Positions 8,299-16,665 of a DNA stretch of 64,000 nt are shown piece by piece. The position numbers were made by a program, and so were the translations under genes. Every line of letters starts with the position of its first letter. Within the stretch, counting starts at the first letter, position 1. A model generated the notes under the pieces. The model was not told where the DNA came from. It searched no databases and was given only the letters and a program-made list of their open reading frames with translations. This DNA comes from Streptomyces sp. HUAS CB01. Lineage in GTDB: Bacteria > Actinomycetota > Actinomycetes > Streptomycetales > Streptomycetaceae. The stretch covers positions 372,001 to 436,000 of the forward strand of contig NZ_CP129137.1 of NCBI RefSeq assembly GCF_030406905.1. The letters run 5' to 3'.

Positions 8299-9105
8299 TC
8301 AGGGCTGCTGGAAGCCCGCGTCCCGCAGGATCTTCTGCGCCTCGGGCGAGGAGAGCCATGCGACGAACGCTGCCGCGGCCTCGGCGTTCCTGGAGGTCTT
8401 CAGGGTGGCGGCGGGGTACTCGGCGATGGCGTTCTGCGCGTCGGGGATCTCGACGGCGTCGACCTTGTCCGGTGCGGTGGCCGCGTCGGTCCTGTAGACG
8501 AGGCCGGCGTCGGCCTCGCCCAGCTCGACCTTGCTCAGCACGGCGCGCACGTTGGGCTCCTGGGAGACCGGCTTCACGGAGATCTTCTGGGCGTCCAGGA
8601 TCTTCTTGCTGTAGCGCCCGACGGGGACCTCGGGGGCGGCGAGCACGACCTTCAGCTCGGGATCGGCCAGGTCCTTCAGGTCGTCGACCTTGTCCGGGTT
8701 GCCCTCGGCCGTGGCGATCACGAGCCGGTTCCTCGCGATGATCTCCGGGGTGCCGGTGTCGGCCCTGAGGCCGTCCATGGTCTTGGTGTCGGCCGTGACC
8801 AGTGCATCGGCGGGCGCGCCCTGCTTCACCTGCGCGGCGAGTTCCTGTGATCCGGCGAAGGAGAAGGTGATCTTCGTACCGGGGTGGGACTCCTCGTAGG
8901 CGGCGCCGGCGGCCTTGAACACGTCGGTGAGGGAGGCGGCGGCCAGCACCGTGAGGTCGGCCGCGGGTGCGCCGGGGGCGGACGGTGTCGCCTCGGCACC
9001 GCTGCCGGATTCGGCGTCGCCGCTGCCGCACGCGGTGAGCGGCACGAGGAGGGCCGCGGCGAGGGCCGCGACGGCAGCGCGACGGCGGGCGGGGGTGAGC
9101 GACAT
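8299..9105 (-). CDS. modA: molybdate ABC transporter substrate-binding lipoprotein
   Basis: 268-aa extracytoplasmic oxyanion-binding protein. The lipobox LTAC places the modified Cys at 26. The mature part starts [15 protein letters not shown], the typical ModA opening; [11 protein letters not shown] and [12 protein letters not shown] follow. It hands molybdate (or tungstate) to the permease encoded 86 bases downstream. CAGGAG nine bases before the ATG supports the start. Family identification is firm. Confidence 0.94.
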   Translation of the reverse strand: MSLTPARRRAAVAALAAALLVPLTACGSGDAESGSGAEATPSAPGAPAADLTVLAAASLTDVFKAAGAAYEESHPGTKITFSFAGSQELAAQVKQGAPADALVTADTKTMDGLRADTGTPEIIARNRLVIATAEGNPDKVDDLKDLADPELKVVLAAPEVPVGRYSKKILDAQKISVKPVSQEPNVRAVLSKVELGEADAGLVYRTDAATAPDKVDAVEIPDAQNAIAEYPAATLKTSRNAEAAAAFVAWLSSPEAQKILRDAGFQQP

Positions 9106-9202
9106 GAGGCTGGGCTCCTGGAGGACGAGATCGGCGCGTCGGCCGTCTGTACGGGTCGTGACGAGCCGCGCCGGGACGGCGACGCCGCTGGGTGCTCAAG
9201 GG

Positions 9203-9610
9203 TCAGGTGCGGTCGATGTGCACGCTGGTCGCCTTCACACGGGCGGTGGCCCGCATGCCGACCTCGAGGGCCAGTTCCTCGACGGCCTCCCTGGTGAGCA
9301 GGGACACCAGCCGGTGGGGCCCGGCCTGGATCTCCACCTGTGCCGCGACGTCGCCGAGTTTCACGGCGGTGACGATGCCGGGGAACGCGTTGCGGGCGGA
9401 GGTGCAGGAGACGTCCTCCTCTCCGCCCGGAGCGGACTGTGCGAGTTCGACGGAGAAGGCGGCCAGGTCCCGGCCGTCGACGAGGCGCCGCCCGCCGTCG
9501 TCGCGATGGGTCGCGATCCGGCCGGCGTCCGCCCAGCGGCGTGCGGTGTCGGGGCTGACCCCGAGCAGTCGCGCCGCCTGTCCGATGGTGTAGGACTGCA
9601 TACGCGCCAC
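9203..9610 (-). CDS. HTH-TOBE (Mop-type) molybdate-responsive regulator or molbindin
   Basis: 135-aa protein in two halves. Residues 5-55 (YTIGQAARLLGVSPDTARRW) are a MerR/excisionase-like helix-turn-helix. Residues about 68-133 (SARNAFPGIVTAVKLGDVAAQVEI) are a TOBE/Mop domain that binds molybdate. It heads the molybdate operon, 97 bases before modA, so it is probably the molybdate sensor or store for this transporter. The GTG start at 9610 is preceded by AGGAGAAGG; an ATG three codons later is an alternative. Confidence 0.85.
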   Translation of the reverse strand: MARMQSYTIGQAARLLGVSPDTARRWADAGRIATHRDDGGRRLVDGRDLAAFSVELAQSAPGGEEDVSCTSARNAFPGIVTAVKLGDVAAQVEIQAGPHRLVSLLTREAVEELALEVGMRATARVKATSVHIDRT

Positions 9611-9947
9611 CGTAGGGCCCTTCTCCTCTTATCTGCAAACCATTCGTGGATTCCTCACGGCAGATGCGGGATCCCTCGGAGGAACGGACGACGTCGACGC
9701 TCCGGATCCCGCCCGGTGAGGGGTACCGGCCGGACCGCGGCACGGACGCGCGCGGATGTGGTCGGTGCACGCAACCGGCCGCCTCCGAGAGGCCCGTTCG
9801 GGGCGGGCGCACGTCACCGGCCGCACCGAGAGTTCCGTTCGAGGGCGGGCGCACGAAGACGTCCGCACGGAGAGATCCGTACGGAGACGTCATCGTCACC
9901 GGCAGAGCGCCGAGGCTCGCGTCCTCGTGCGGCCCGCCCTCCGGGCG
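9611..9947. other. intergenic stretch without a recognised gene
   Basis: This should hold the promoter of the leftward molybdate operon, probably in the less GC-rich piece near 9625-9665. The rest contains loosely repeated phrases (GGGCGGGCGCAC and ACGTCACCGGC variants at about 9805-9905). No gene, terminator or clear molybdate-box palindrome could be supported. Confidence 0.4.
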
Positions 9948-10958
9948 TCAGCCGGCGAGCGGGCTGTGGCCGGCCGGTACGGCCTCGTCGGGCGCGACCG
10001 GATCGGGAGGCGTGCCGTCGCCGAAGGGCGTGCCGCCGAGAGCCGCACGGCCGTGCGGCGCGAGCCAGTTCGACAGGTCCGGGCCGTCCGGCACGATCCC
10101 GGTCGGATTGATGTCGCGGTGCACCACGTAGTAGTGCCGCTTGATGTGGTCGAAGTCGACGGTGTCGCCGAAGCCCGGCGTCTGGAACAGGTCCCGCGCG
10201 TACGCCCACAGCACCGGCATCTCCGAGAGCTTCCGGCGGTTGCACTTGAAGTGGCCGTGATACACGGCGTCGAAGCGCACCAGCGTGGTGAACAGCCGTA
10301 CGTCGGCCTCCGTGACCGTGTCGCCGACGAGGTAGCGGGAGCCCTCCAGGCGGTCCGACAACCAGTCGAGACGGGAGAAGAGGCGTTCGTACGCGGCGTC
10401 GTACGCCTTCTGCGAGCCGGCGAACCCGGCACGGTAGACCCCGTTGTTCACGTCCTTGTACACGACCTGGTTCACCGCGTCGATCTCGGGGCGCAGCGCG
10501 GCCGGGTACAGCGCGGGGGCTCCTGCGCGGTGGTGGGAGGCCCACTCGAGCGACATGTCGATCGTGATCCGCGCGAAGTCGTTGGTCACCACTTTGCCCG
10601 TCGTCACGTCGACGATCGCCGGGACCGTGACGCCCCGGTCGTAGCCGGGGTCCAGGGCCAGGTAGGCCTCCTGGAGGCGTTCGATGCCGAGGACCGGGTC
10701 GCGCCCGTCCGGATCGAGGTCGAAGGTCCAACTGCGCTCGTCGTGGGTGGGGCCGGCGATGGCCATCGGCAGGGCCCGCTCCAGCCCCAGGAGCCTGCGG
10801 ACGATCACCGCGCGGCTCGCCCACGGGCAGGCGCGGCTGACCACCAGGCGGTAGCGGCCCGCTTCCACCGGGAAGCCCTCACGTCCGTCGGCGGTGATCC
10901 TCGTGGTGATGTACCGACTGTCGCGCGCGTACTCCCCGCCGGGGTTCACATAGCTCAT
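9948..10958 (-). CDS. glutathione S-transferase family protein, glutathionyl-hydroquinone reductase-like
   Basis: 336-aa cytoplasmic oxidoreductase of the Xi-class GST/ECM4/YqjG type. The N-terminal thioredoxin-like domain carries the catalytic motif SRACPWASR (Cys44). The C-terminal helical domain includes GSRYLVGDTVTEADVRLFTTLVRFD, the usual GST-C signature. These enzymes reduce glutathionyl-hydroquinones. Actinobacteria use mycothiol instead of glutathione, so the natural thiol here is an open question. The last 30 residues are Gly/Pro-rich and probably disordered. The start at 10958 has AAGG seven bases upstream, inside a tandem repeat. Confidence 0.85.
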   Translation of the reverse strand: MSYVNPGGEYARDSRYITTRITADGREGFPVEAGRYRLVVSRACPWASRAVIVRRLLGLERALPMAIAGPTHDERSWTFDLDPDGRDPVLGIERLQEAYLALDPGYDRGVTVPAIVDVTTGKVVTNDFARITIDMSLEWASHHRAGAPALYPAALRPEIDAVNQVVYKDVNNGVYRAGFAGSQKAYDAAYERLFSRLDWLSDRLEGSRYLVGDTVTEADVRLFTTLVRFDAVYHGHFKCNRRKLSEMPVLWAYARDLFQTPGFGDTVDFDHIKRHYYVVHRDINPTGIVPDGPDLSNWLAPHGRAALGGTPFGDGTPPDPVAPDEAVPAGHSPLAG

Positions 10959-10960
10959 CC

Positions 10961-10998
10961 GATCGCCTTACCCCTCAGTGATCGCCCTACCCGTCAGT
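10961..10998. repeat. tandem 19-bp duplication covering the leader of the GST-like gene
   Basis: Two back-to-back 19-base units, 10961-10979 and 10980-10998, differ at only two positions (read leftward, ACTGAGGGGTAAGGCGATC and ACTGACGGGTAGGGCGATC). The gene-proximal copy contains the ribosome binding site of the GST-like gene. It may be a local duplication of the translation leader or a paired regulatory site. Confidence 0.6.
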
Positions 10999-11000
10999 GG

Positions 11001-11034
11001 CCCCGACGAACGCCCGCGGGGGCGTTCGTCGGGG
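11001..11034. terminator. strong hairpin upstream of the GST-like gene
   Basis: A perfect 15-base stem (11001-11015 with 11020-11034, starting CCCCGACGAACGCCC) with a 4-base loop. It sits between two divergent genes, about 43 bases ahead of the leftward GST-like start, so it would either be in that gene's leader (attenuator-like) or act as an insulator. It is an odd place for an ordinary terminator. Confidence 0.5.
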
Positions 11035-11208
11035 TTCGGATCGGGCGGGCGGGCCGGCTCGTGCGAGCGCCCGGAGCGCGCCTCTCCCCCGCCGCCCGGA
11101 CGTGATGCGCCTGGCGGGCTCCCCTGTGACGCGCCTGTGACAGTCGACGGACATCACGGTGAAACCCGGCGCGCAATCTATTTGGAAAGAGGGCAAAACG
11201 CACTCTTC

Positions 11209-11220
11209 GGGCATATGCCC
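11209..11220. promoter_or_regulatory. 12-bp palindrome in the upstream region of the small LuxR gene
   Basis: The perfect palindrome GGGCATATGCCC lies 60 bases before the LuxR-type gene, in an AT-richer patch (about 11170-11230). It is a possible binding site, perhaps for the LuxR protein itself. This rests on symmetry and position only. Confidence 0.35.
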
Positions 11221-11279
11221 CCTCTGCTTCCGAGGGTGTGAGCAGTGAGGACCGAGCCGATACCGCCGGAGGAAATCCC

Positions 11280-11504
11280 ATGAGCCTCACCCTCACCACC
11301 CCGGACGTCGAAGCCCCCGCCCTGGCCCCGCGCGAGCGCGAGACGCTGCGCCATATCGCCGCAGGTCGCACCTATGTGCAGACGGCCCGCCACATGGGCC
11401 TCTCCAAGCACACCGTCGACGCCTACCTCCGGCGGATCCGGGCCAAGCTCAACATCAACACCACCGCCGAACTCACCCGACTGGCCATCTCCCTGGGGCT
11501 GTGA
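11280..11504 (+). CDS. minimal LuxR/GerE-type helix-turn-helix protein (74 aa)
   Basis: The whole protein is little more than one GerE DNA-binding domain: LAPRERETLRHIAAGRTY, then the helix-turn-helix YVQTARHMGLSKHTVDAYLRR and IRAKLNINTTAEL. It has no receiver, PAS or ligand-binding domain, so it is likely a stand-alone DNA-binding protein or a partner of another regulator. GGAGG seven bases before the ATG at 11280 fixes the start. It is divergent from the GST-like gene. Its target is unknown. Confidence 0.88.
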   Translation: MSLTLTTPDVEAPALAPRERETLRHIAAGRTYVQTARHMGLSKHTVDAYLRRIRAKLNINTTAELTRLAISLGL

Positions 11505-11680
11505 CCTCCACCCCCGTCACCGACGCGATCCCGACCGGGGAACGACGTTCGGGCAGCACGCGACGACCGGCGGTCGTCCGGCAGCGAGCCGGGCGACCGC
11601 CGAAGCGACCGCGGCACGGACGGAGCGGCCCGCCTCCACCCCTCACGGAGCAGGGCCGTCTCGACCTCGCAGGGCCCGGC

Positions 11681-12502
11681 TCAGTCCGGGTGCCCGCCGA
11701 GGCCGGTTCCGACGGGGCTCTCCACCGCCAGCAGGTGGGGGCGCTTGGCGGTACGCCCGTCGCCGGAGGAACGGCCGCGGAGGCGTCTGGCCAGCCAGGG
11801 TCCGAGATACGCGGCGACCCAGCGGAGTTCCGCCGCGGTCGCCCTCCACCCGGCGGGGAGCGGCCTGGCGGGAGCGGGCAGGGGGAGGGTCCAGGTGTCG
11901 TCGCTGCCCGGCAGTGCGAGAGCGTGTGCCATGGCGGCGGCGATCCGCTGATGGCCGAGCGCGCTGGCATGCAGCCGGTCCGGGCTCCACAGCCGGGGGT
12001 CGGTGACGACGGGATGGTGTCCGGTCTCGGCGACGACCACCCCGTGGCGCCGGGCCGCCTGACGGATGAGGTCGTTCAGGGCGGTGACGCGGGAGCCGAG
12101 CGGCCGGGCGAGCGGGATCACGCGTGCGATGTCGGGGAAGGTGAGGGTGGCGACGCGGGCGCCCTCCGCGGTGAGCGCGGCGAACATCGCCTCGAGGTGG
12201 GCGGCGACCTCGTCGGCGTCGAACCTCGGTCGCAGCAGGTCGTTGACTCCGGCGACCACGGTGACGAGGTCGGGGCGGAGGGCGAGTGCCGGAGCGAGCT
12301 GTTCGGCCCGGACCTCGCCGGCCAGTCGTCCGCGTACGGCCAGGTTCGCGTACCGCAGACCGGGGTGGTGGCGGGCGAGCTGCTCGGCGAGCCGGTCGGC
12401 CCAGCCCCGCAGTCCGGCGGTGTCGTCGCCGTCGCCGAGCCCTTCGGTCTGGCTGTCGCCCAGGGCGACATAGCGGAGCAGGCGCGGTTCAGTACCGGAC
12501 AT
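11681..12502 (-). CDS. SGNH/GDSL hydrolase
   Basis: 273-aa cytoplasmic esterase-type enzyme. Block I is YVALGDSQTEG (Ser nucleophile), the GxND block is VVAGVNDLL, and the catalytic Asp-His is in SPDRLHASALGH. The start at 12502 follows GAGGAGGGG; a start at 12571 would add 23 Arg-rich residues and is not favoured. The last 40 residues (RRLRGRSSGDGRTAKRP) are basic and probably disordered. Upstream lies a 34-base palindrome that may control it. The substrate is unknown. Confidence 0.87.
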   Translation of the reverse strand: MSGTEPRLLRYVALGDSQTEGLGDGDDTAGLRGWADRLAEQLARHHPGLRYANLAVRGRLAGEVRAEQLAPALALRPDLVTVVAGVNDLLRPRFDADEVAAHLEAMFAALTAEGARVATLTFPDIARVIPLARPLGSRVTALNDLIRQAARRHGVVVAETGHHPVVTDPRLWSPDRLHASALGHQRIAAAMAHALALPGSDDTWTLPLPAPARPLPAGWRATAAELRWVAAYLGPWLARRLRGRSSGDGRTAKRPHLLAVESPVGTGLGGHPD

Positions 12503-12564
12503 CCGAATCCCCTCCTCGCGGCCCCGCCCCCGTGGACGGACGAACCGACGAACCGACCTCAGCA

Positions 12565-12598
12565 TACTCATGAATATGACTAAACAGATTCATGAGTA
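12565..12598. promoter_or_regulatory. 34-bp perfect inverted repeat, probable operator
   Basis: TACTCATGAAT (12565-12575) and ATTCATGAGTA (12588-12598) are exact reverse complements separated by 12 bases. The whole element is AT-rich in GC-rich surroundings and lies 62 bases upstream of the SGNH hydrolase start. Size and symmetry fit a TetR- or MarR-family site. No such regulator is adjacent; the TetR gene at 14614-15183 has a different palindrome of its own. Confidence 0.65.
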
Positions 12599-12690
12599 CC
12601 GTCTCCGGTGGGTATCGGTCCCGCCCACCGGCGGGGGCGCACCCCCGCCCGCTCGGCGGAACCCGGTTCCGCGTGCCTCGGGCCGATCCG

Positions 12691-13008
12691 TCACTGCCCG
12701 CGGGACGAGGGCTCCTCGTCACCGCCCTGCGCCGCGGGGCCGTCACCCGGCGGGGCCGCGGGACGGCGCTTCGCGCGGGCGTCGGCCTTCTCGGTGGTGC
12801 GCAGCACGGCCCAGCAGCCGAGCGTGATCGCGCTGAGCGTCCAGGCGTTCTGCCACACGAACGGCCACCACGGGGCCGCCGGTCGGGCGAACGCCTCGAC
12901 GGTGCTGAGGAGTACGGCTGCGGCGAGTACACCGCACACGACTCCCTCGGCGACACGGATCCTGCGAGTGCCACCGGTGGCACGGTCCGGCGGTCGGTCT
13001 GCGTGCAT
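12691..13008 (-). CDS. small membrane protein (105 aa), unknown function
   Basis: Begins MHADRPPDRATGGTRRIRVAEG. It has two hydrophobic segments, about residues 20-42 (GVVCGVLAAAVLLSTVEAF) and 50-70 (WPFVWQNAWTLSAITLGCWAV), followed by a charged cytoplasmic tail (EKADARAKRR...). AGGGGAAC before the ATG at 13008 supports the start; the longer frame upstream is not convincing. No family is recognised. Confidence 0.65.
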   Translation of the reverse strand: MHADRPPDRATGGTRRIRVAEGVVCGVLAAAVLLSTVEAFARPAAPWWPFVWQNAWTLSAITLGCWAVLRTTEKADARAKRRPAAPPGDGPAAQGGDEEPSSRGQ

Positions 13009-13231
13009 GCGGTGTTCCCCTGGTTCGCGCCCGTGCGGGCCTCGCTGTCGGGCGAGCCCGGGGTCCGCCCCGGCGGCCGAGCGGCGAGTGCGGCCCGTAC
13101 CGGCCTCCCGTCTCACTCGTTGCCCGACGCCCGTGGTGCAAACGGCGGTGGAGGCCGGATCCGGTGTGAACTCGTGCGCATGTGTGCGACGGATCGCCCG
13201 CCGCCCGCGCCCTGTGCGGCGTGCCCTCGTG

Positions 13232-14419
13232 TCAGAGGTCGGACCCGGCCAGTGGGCCCCCGGCGGTGAAGGCGAGCCGGGCGAAGCGTTCGCCGATGCG
13301 CCGGTGGGTGGCGGCGTCCGGGTGGAGGTCGTCCGGGAGGGGCAGTTCGGCGGAGTCGGCCTCACCGTAGAGCGCGCGGCCGTCGAGGTGGTGAAGGTTC
13401 GGATCCTCGGCCGCCCGCTCTTCCACGATGCGCGCCAACTCGTCCCGGATGACGCGCAGGGTCAGCTTTCCGCTCGCACGCTCCGCGGGGTCGCCGGCGG
13501 CGCGGAAGCGCAGTCGTCCGGCGCTGAGCGCGCTGAGGTCCGGGGCGCTCGGACCGGGAGTGTCCTCGTGGATGGGGCACAGGATCGGCGAGACGACCAG
13601 CAGTGGTGCGGTGGGCTGCCCTTCGCGGACCGTGTCGAGGAAGCCGTGGACGGCCGGGGCGAAGGCGCGCAGTCGCATCAGGTCCGTGTTGACCACGTTG
13701 ATGCCGATCTTGACGCTGATCAGGTCCGCCGGGGTGTCCCGCAGGGCGCGGGCGGTGAAGGGGTCGAGCAGGGCACCGCCACCCAGTCCGAGGTTGATCA
13801 GTTCGACGCCGCCGAGGGCGGCGGCGAGCGCGGGCCACGTGGTGGTGGGGCTCGCGGCGTCGGAACCGTGGCTGATCGAACTGCCGTGGTGCAGCCACAC
13901 CTTGCGCCCCGCGGCCGGCGCGGGCTCGACGAGTGCGTCGGTGCGCAGGGCGACGAGTTCCGTGGTCTCGTTGTGCGGCAACCAGATCTCGACGGTCTTC
14001 GTGACCGCGGGCATTCCGGTGAAGCGGAGGGTGCCCACCGGGCCCGGCCGGTTCTCGGCGGTGCCCGTGGTCATGTCGACGGTCAGTGTGTCACCGCCGG
14101 ACACACTGCCCTGGCCGGCGAGTCGACCGTCGACGACCAGGTCGTACACGCCGTCCGGGCGGGGCGGGGCACCCACGTACACCCGCTTGGTGGGGAGGGT
14201 GTCCAGTTCCACGGCGGTGGCCCGGGTACGGAACACCAGCCGTACGCCGGAGGGTTGGGACTCCGCCATGGCGAGCTGTCCGTCCGCGCACTGCGCGCGG
14301 GCCCGGGCGGGAAGCCGGTGGGGCAGCACACCGCGGGCGGTGCGCTCCAGTTCGAGGGCACCGCGGACGAGGTCGGCGGTGAGGGGCGTGGAGATCCAGT
14401 CTTGCTCGGTGTGGTGCAT
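13232..14419 (-). CDS. GDSL-type esterase/lipase with N-terminal beta-sandwich domain
   Basis: 395-aa hydrolase. Residues about 1-170 form a beta-rich N-terminal domain (VRLVFRTRATAVELDT..., YDLVVDGRLAG). The SGNH catalytic domain follows: Ser in LHHGSSISHG, Gly in NLGLGGGALLD, Asn in VKIGINVVN and the Asp-His pair in LPDDLHPDAATH. This two-domain layout is that of the SGNH carbohydrate or lipid esterases common in Streptomyces. No signal peptide is seen. Three GTGATCAC-bearing direct repeats lie just upstream. Confidence 0.87.
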   Translation of the reverse strand: MHHTEQDWISTPLTADLVRGALELERTARGVLPHRLPARARAQCADGQLAMAESQPSGVRLVFRTRATAVELDTLPTKRVYVGAPPRPDGVYDLVVDGRLAGQGSVSGGDTLTVDMTTGTAENRPGPVGTLRFTGMPAVTKTVEIWLPHNETTELVALRTDALVEPAPAAGRKVWLHHGSSISHGSDAASPTTTWPALAAALGGVELINLGLGGGALLDPFTARALRDTPADLISVKIGINVVNTDLMRLRAFAPAVHGFLDTVREGQPTAPLLVVSPILCPIHEDTPGPSAPDLSALSAGRLRFRAAGDPAERASGKLTLRVIRDELARIVEERAAEDPNLHHLDGRALYGEADSAELPLPDDLHPDAATHRRIGERFARLAFTAGGPLAGSDL

Positions 14420-14449
14420 GGGTCGGCCTGTTTCGCATGGTCGGGACGG

Positions 14450-14514
14450 ACGGGATGATCACGTGGTGGCGACGCACGGGGTGATCACACGGTCGGGACG
14501 GACGGGGTGATCAC
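14450..14514. repeat. three direct repeats with exact 26-bp spacing (ACGGGRTGATCAC)
   Basis: The 13-base unit ACGGGRTGATCAC occurs at 14450-14462, 14476-14488 and 14502-14514. The outer two are embedded in a longer near-identical 24-base phrase. Two of the three units contain the 8-base palindrome GTGATCAC; the first has ATGATCAC. They lie immediately upstream of the GDSL esterase gene and behind the TetR gene. The constant spacing (about 2.5 helical turns) suggests either a small tandem duplication or an iterated operator. Confidence 0.5.
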
Positions 14515-14613
14515 GATGGCGCGGAGGAGGAGGTGAACGGCACGGGCGGGGCCGGCGGATGCGGCCGGCGGTCATCGCCCGGGGCGGGGGCCGGGCGCAG
14601 GCCGCGGACGCGG

Positions 14614-15183
14614 TCAGGGCGCGGGCCAGTTGCGCAGCAGGGCGTCGAGCGCGTCCAGGGACCGGGACCAGGACTCCTGCGAGTCGGGTGCGCTGTGGCT
14701 GAACCCGCCCGCCAGCTCCAGGCTCACGTATCCGTGGAAGACACTGCCCAGCAGCCGGACGGCGTGCGTCCGGTCCGGCTCCGCCAGGTCGTACCCGCGC
14801 AGGATCGCCCGCATCATCTGCGCGTGTCTGCCGCCCGCGCCGGCGGCCGCTGCCTCCGGGTCGAGCCTGAACCGGGCCGCGTCGTACCGGCCCGGATGCT
14901 CGCGGGCGTAGTCGCGGTAGACGTTCGCGAAGGCGGTCAGGGCGTCCTTGCCGGAACGACCGGCCAGCGCCTCCGCGGCCCGGTCGGCGAGTTCCTCCAA
15001 CGCGAGCAGGGCGATCCCGGTCTTCAGGGCCTGGGAGTTCCTCAGGTGCGAGTAGAGGCTCGCGGCCTTGACGTCGAACCGCCTGGCGAGCGCCGACACG
15101 GTCACCTGGTCGAACCCGACCTCGTCGGCCAGTTCCGCGCCTGCCCTGACCAGGCGCTCCGTGGTGAGTCCTGCGCGTGCCAC
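14614..15183 (-). CDS. TetR family transcriptional regulator
   Basis: 189-aa repressor-type protein. The N-terminal helix-turn-helix is in VTVSALARRFDVKAASLYSHLRN (about residues 25-48). The C-terminal part (DYAREHPGRYDAARF, GSVFHGYVSLELAGGF) matches the TetR_C_33-like ligand-binding domain. The GTG at 15183 is chosen because GGGAGGAAG precedes it. An AT-rich palindrome 53 bases upstream (15236-15259) is very likely its own operator. The regulated genes beyond itself are unknown; the GDSL gene follows on the same strand. Confidence 0.87.
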   Translation of the reverse strand: MARAGLTTERLVRAGAELADEVGFDQVTVSALARRFDVKAASLYSHLRNSQALKTGIALLALEELADRAAEALAGRSGKDALTAFANVYRDYAREHPGRYDAARFRLDPEAAAAGAGGRHAQMMRAILRGYDLAEPDRTHAVRLLGSVFHGYVSLELAGGFSHSAPDSQESWSRSLDALDALLRNWPAP

Positions 15184-15235
15184 GACTTCCTCCCCTCCCC
15201 TGCGGACCGGCTCAGTGTGCAGCTTCCTATGACCT

Positions 15236-15259
15236 TTAGGCAATATCTTAAATGCCTTA
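15236..15259. promoter_or_regulatory. probable TetR operator and promoter
   Basis: TTAGGCA (15236-15242) and TGCCTTA (15253-15259) are inverted repeats with one mismatch across a 10-base AT-rich centre. Read leftward, TAAGAT at 15249-15244 could be a -10 box, so a repressor bound here would block the promoter. It is placed just ahead of the TetR gene, which supports autoregulation. Confidence 0.6.
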
Positions 15260-15377
15260 GCCCGCGCGCGAAACCCCGGAGGCCGGACGCCGCACTCGGG
15301 AGGCCGGGGACCACGCGGTACTCAGAGGCGCCGACTCGTCGCGCGCGGCTCACCGGCGCGGGTCCGGCCCGGTTGCC

Positions 15378-16469
15378 TCAGCGCGTCCGTCGAGCCTCGT
15401 CGACGGCGCGGTCACGGAAGGGCCGGCGCAGATCACGCAGGTGGGCCAGATCGTCGGGCGGCGGGGTGTCGGGCCGGTGGAAGAGCGGCGCCTGGTCGAT
15501 GGCCGTCGCCGGAGCGTCCGTCAGATGGAAGCGCTCACGCAGCCGGTGGTAGAACTCCAGGGGCGCGAGACGCGCCAGGCGCAGCCGGTAGGGCGCGCGG
15601 TAGGCGGCGACCCAGTCGCCGGGGTCCAGTACGCCCCGGTGCTGCCCGTCGATGCTGACCGCCACCCGCCCGGAGTGCGGCAGTACGCGCATGGCGACCG
15701 CCTCGTCGGCCGCGGCGATGACGGTCCGGCCGAAGGCCATGTGGGGAGCGACCGGTGTGAAGACGATGGCATCGGTGGCCGGGTCCACCACCGGACCTCC
15801 GGCGGCGAAGCTGTAGGCGGTGGAACCTGTCGGGGTGGCCACGATCACCGCGTCGGCCGAGTACGACGCCAGCAACTGCCCGGCCAGGTAGACGGCCACA
15901 CCCGCCTGCCGGTCCCTGGCGAGCTTCTCCAGGACGACGTCGTTCACCGCGGTGACGTCCAGGGCGACGCCCCAGTCCACCGCCTCCGCCGCGTCCGGGC
16001 GGACCGCCGGGGCGGGCAGCGCGGGACCGCGGCCGTAGCACAGCAGGGTGTCCAGACCGACCGGCGTACGGAGCGGGCGCGACGCGCGCATGGTCAGCAC
16101 CATCCGGTCCTCGATGACGGCCTCGTCACGGTGCAGGGCGTCCAGGGCCTCCTCGACCTGGTCGGTGGTGATCTCGGTGAGAAAGCCGACCCGGCCCACG
16201 TTCACACCGAGGACGGACGCCCCGTCCTTGGCGGCCACGCGCGCGCCCCGCAGGAACGTGCCGTCGCCGCCGAACGTGATGATCAGCTCGGGATGGCCCG
16301 CGGCGTCGGCCTCCGCCTGGCCGCCGCGCCTCGGTTCGCCTTCCCGCCACACGTCGATGTCGGTGCAGCTGACGCCCTGCGCCGCACACCACGCCCTGGC
16401 CGTCCGCGCCGCCGCCACGGCGGCGGGACGACCTTGATGGACGACCAGTCCCAGCCGGTTCAAAGGCAT
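15378..16469 (-). CDS. NAD kinase
   Basis: 363-aa cytoplasmic enzyme that makes NADP from NAD and ATP. The diagnostic GGDG motif is in LIITFGGDGTFLRGAR, followed by GVNVGRVGFLTEI. The second conserved block is VNDVVLEK and the substrate loop TPTGSTAYSFAAGGPVVDP. The C-terminal tail after residue 300 is longer than usual and Arg/Asp-rich. The ATG at 16469 (MPLNRLGLVVHQGR) has GGAAGGCG upstream; the in-frame extension to 16742 is Pro/Arg-rich and rejected. Probably one of two paralogues, as usual in Streptomyces. Confidence 0.92.
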   Translation of the reverse strand: MPLNRLGLVVHQGRPAAVAAARTARAWCAAQGVSCTDIDVWREGEPRRGGQAEADAAGHPELIITFGGDGTFLRGARVAAKDGASVLGVNVGRVGFLTEITTDQVEEALDALHRDEAVIEDRMVLTMRASRPLRTPVGLDTLLCYGRGPALPAPAVRPDAAEAVDWGVALDVTAVNDVVLEKLARDRQAGVAVYLAGQLLASYSADAVIVATPTGSTAYSFAAGGPVVDPATDAIVFTPVAPHMAFGRTVIAAADEAVAMRVLPHSGRVAVSIDGQHRGVLDPGDWVAAYRAPYRLRLARLAPLEFYHRLRERFHLTDAPATAIDQAPLFHRPDTPPPDDLAHLRDLRRPFRDRAVDEARRTR

Positions 16470-16665
16470 CGCCTTCCACGCTAGACCGCCGGGTGCCACC
16501 GCGCAGAAGCTCCGGTCGGGGCGCGGCTGGACGCCTTCCGGGGCCGGCGCCTGGTTTCCCCGCGCCGCAGCTTCCGGAGGGAGCCGCCGCGGCCGGGGCG
16601 AAGACCGCGGCCCGGGGACGCGTAAACAGGAGTTCCGGGAGCGCACGCGCGACGCCCGGGTCGCC

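Noticed and set aside
8213..9199. Open frame extending the modBC protein upstream by about 330 residues
   Set aside because: It runs antisense-frame through modA in the same strand, is Arg/Pro-rich and has no domain; modA occupies the region convincingly.
12570..12827. Plus-strand frame MNMTKQIHEYRLRW...
   Set aside because: Its start lies inside the 34-bp palindrome, there is no ribosome binding site, and the sequence becomes Pro/Arg-rich noise.
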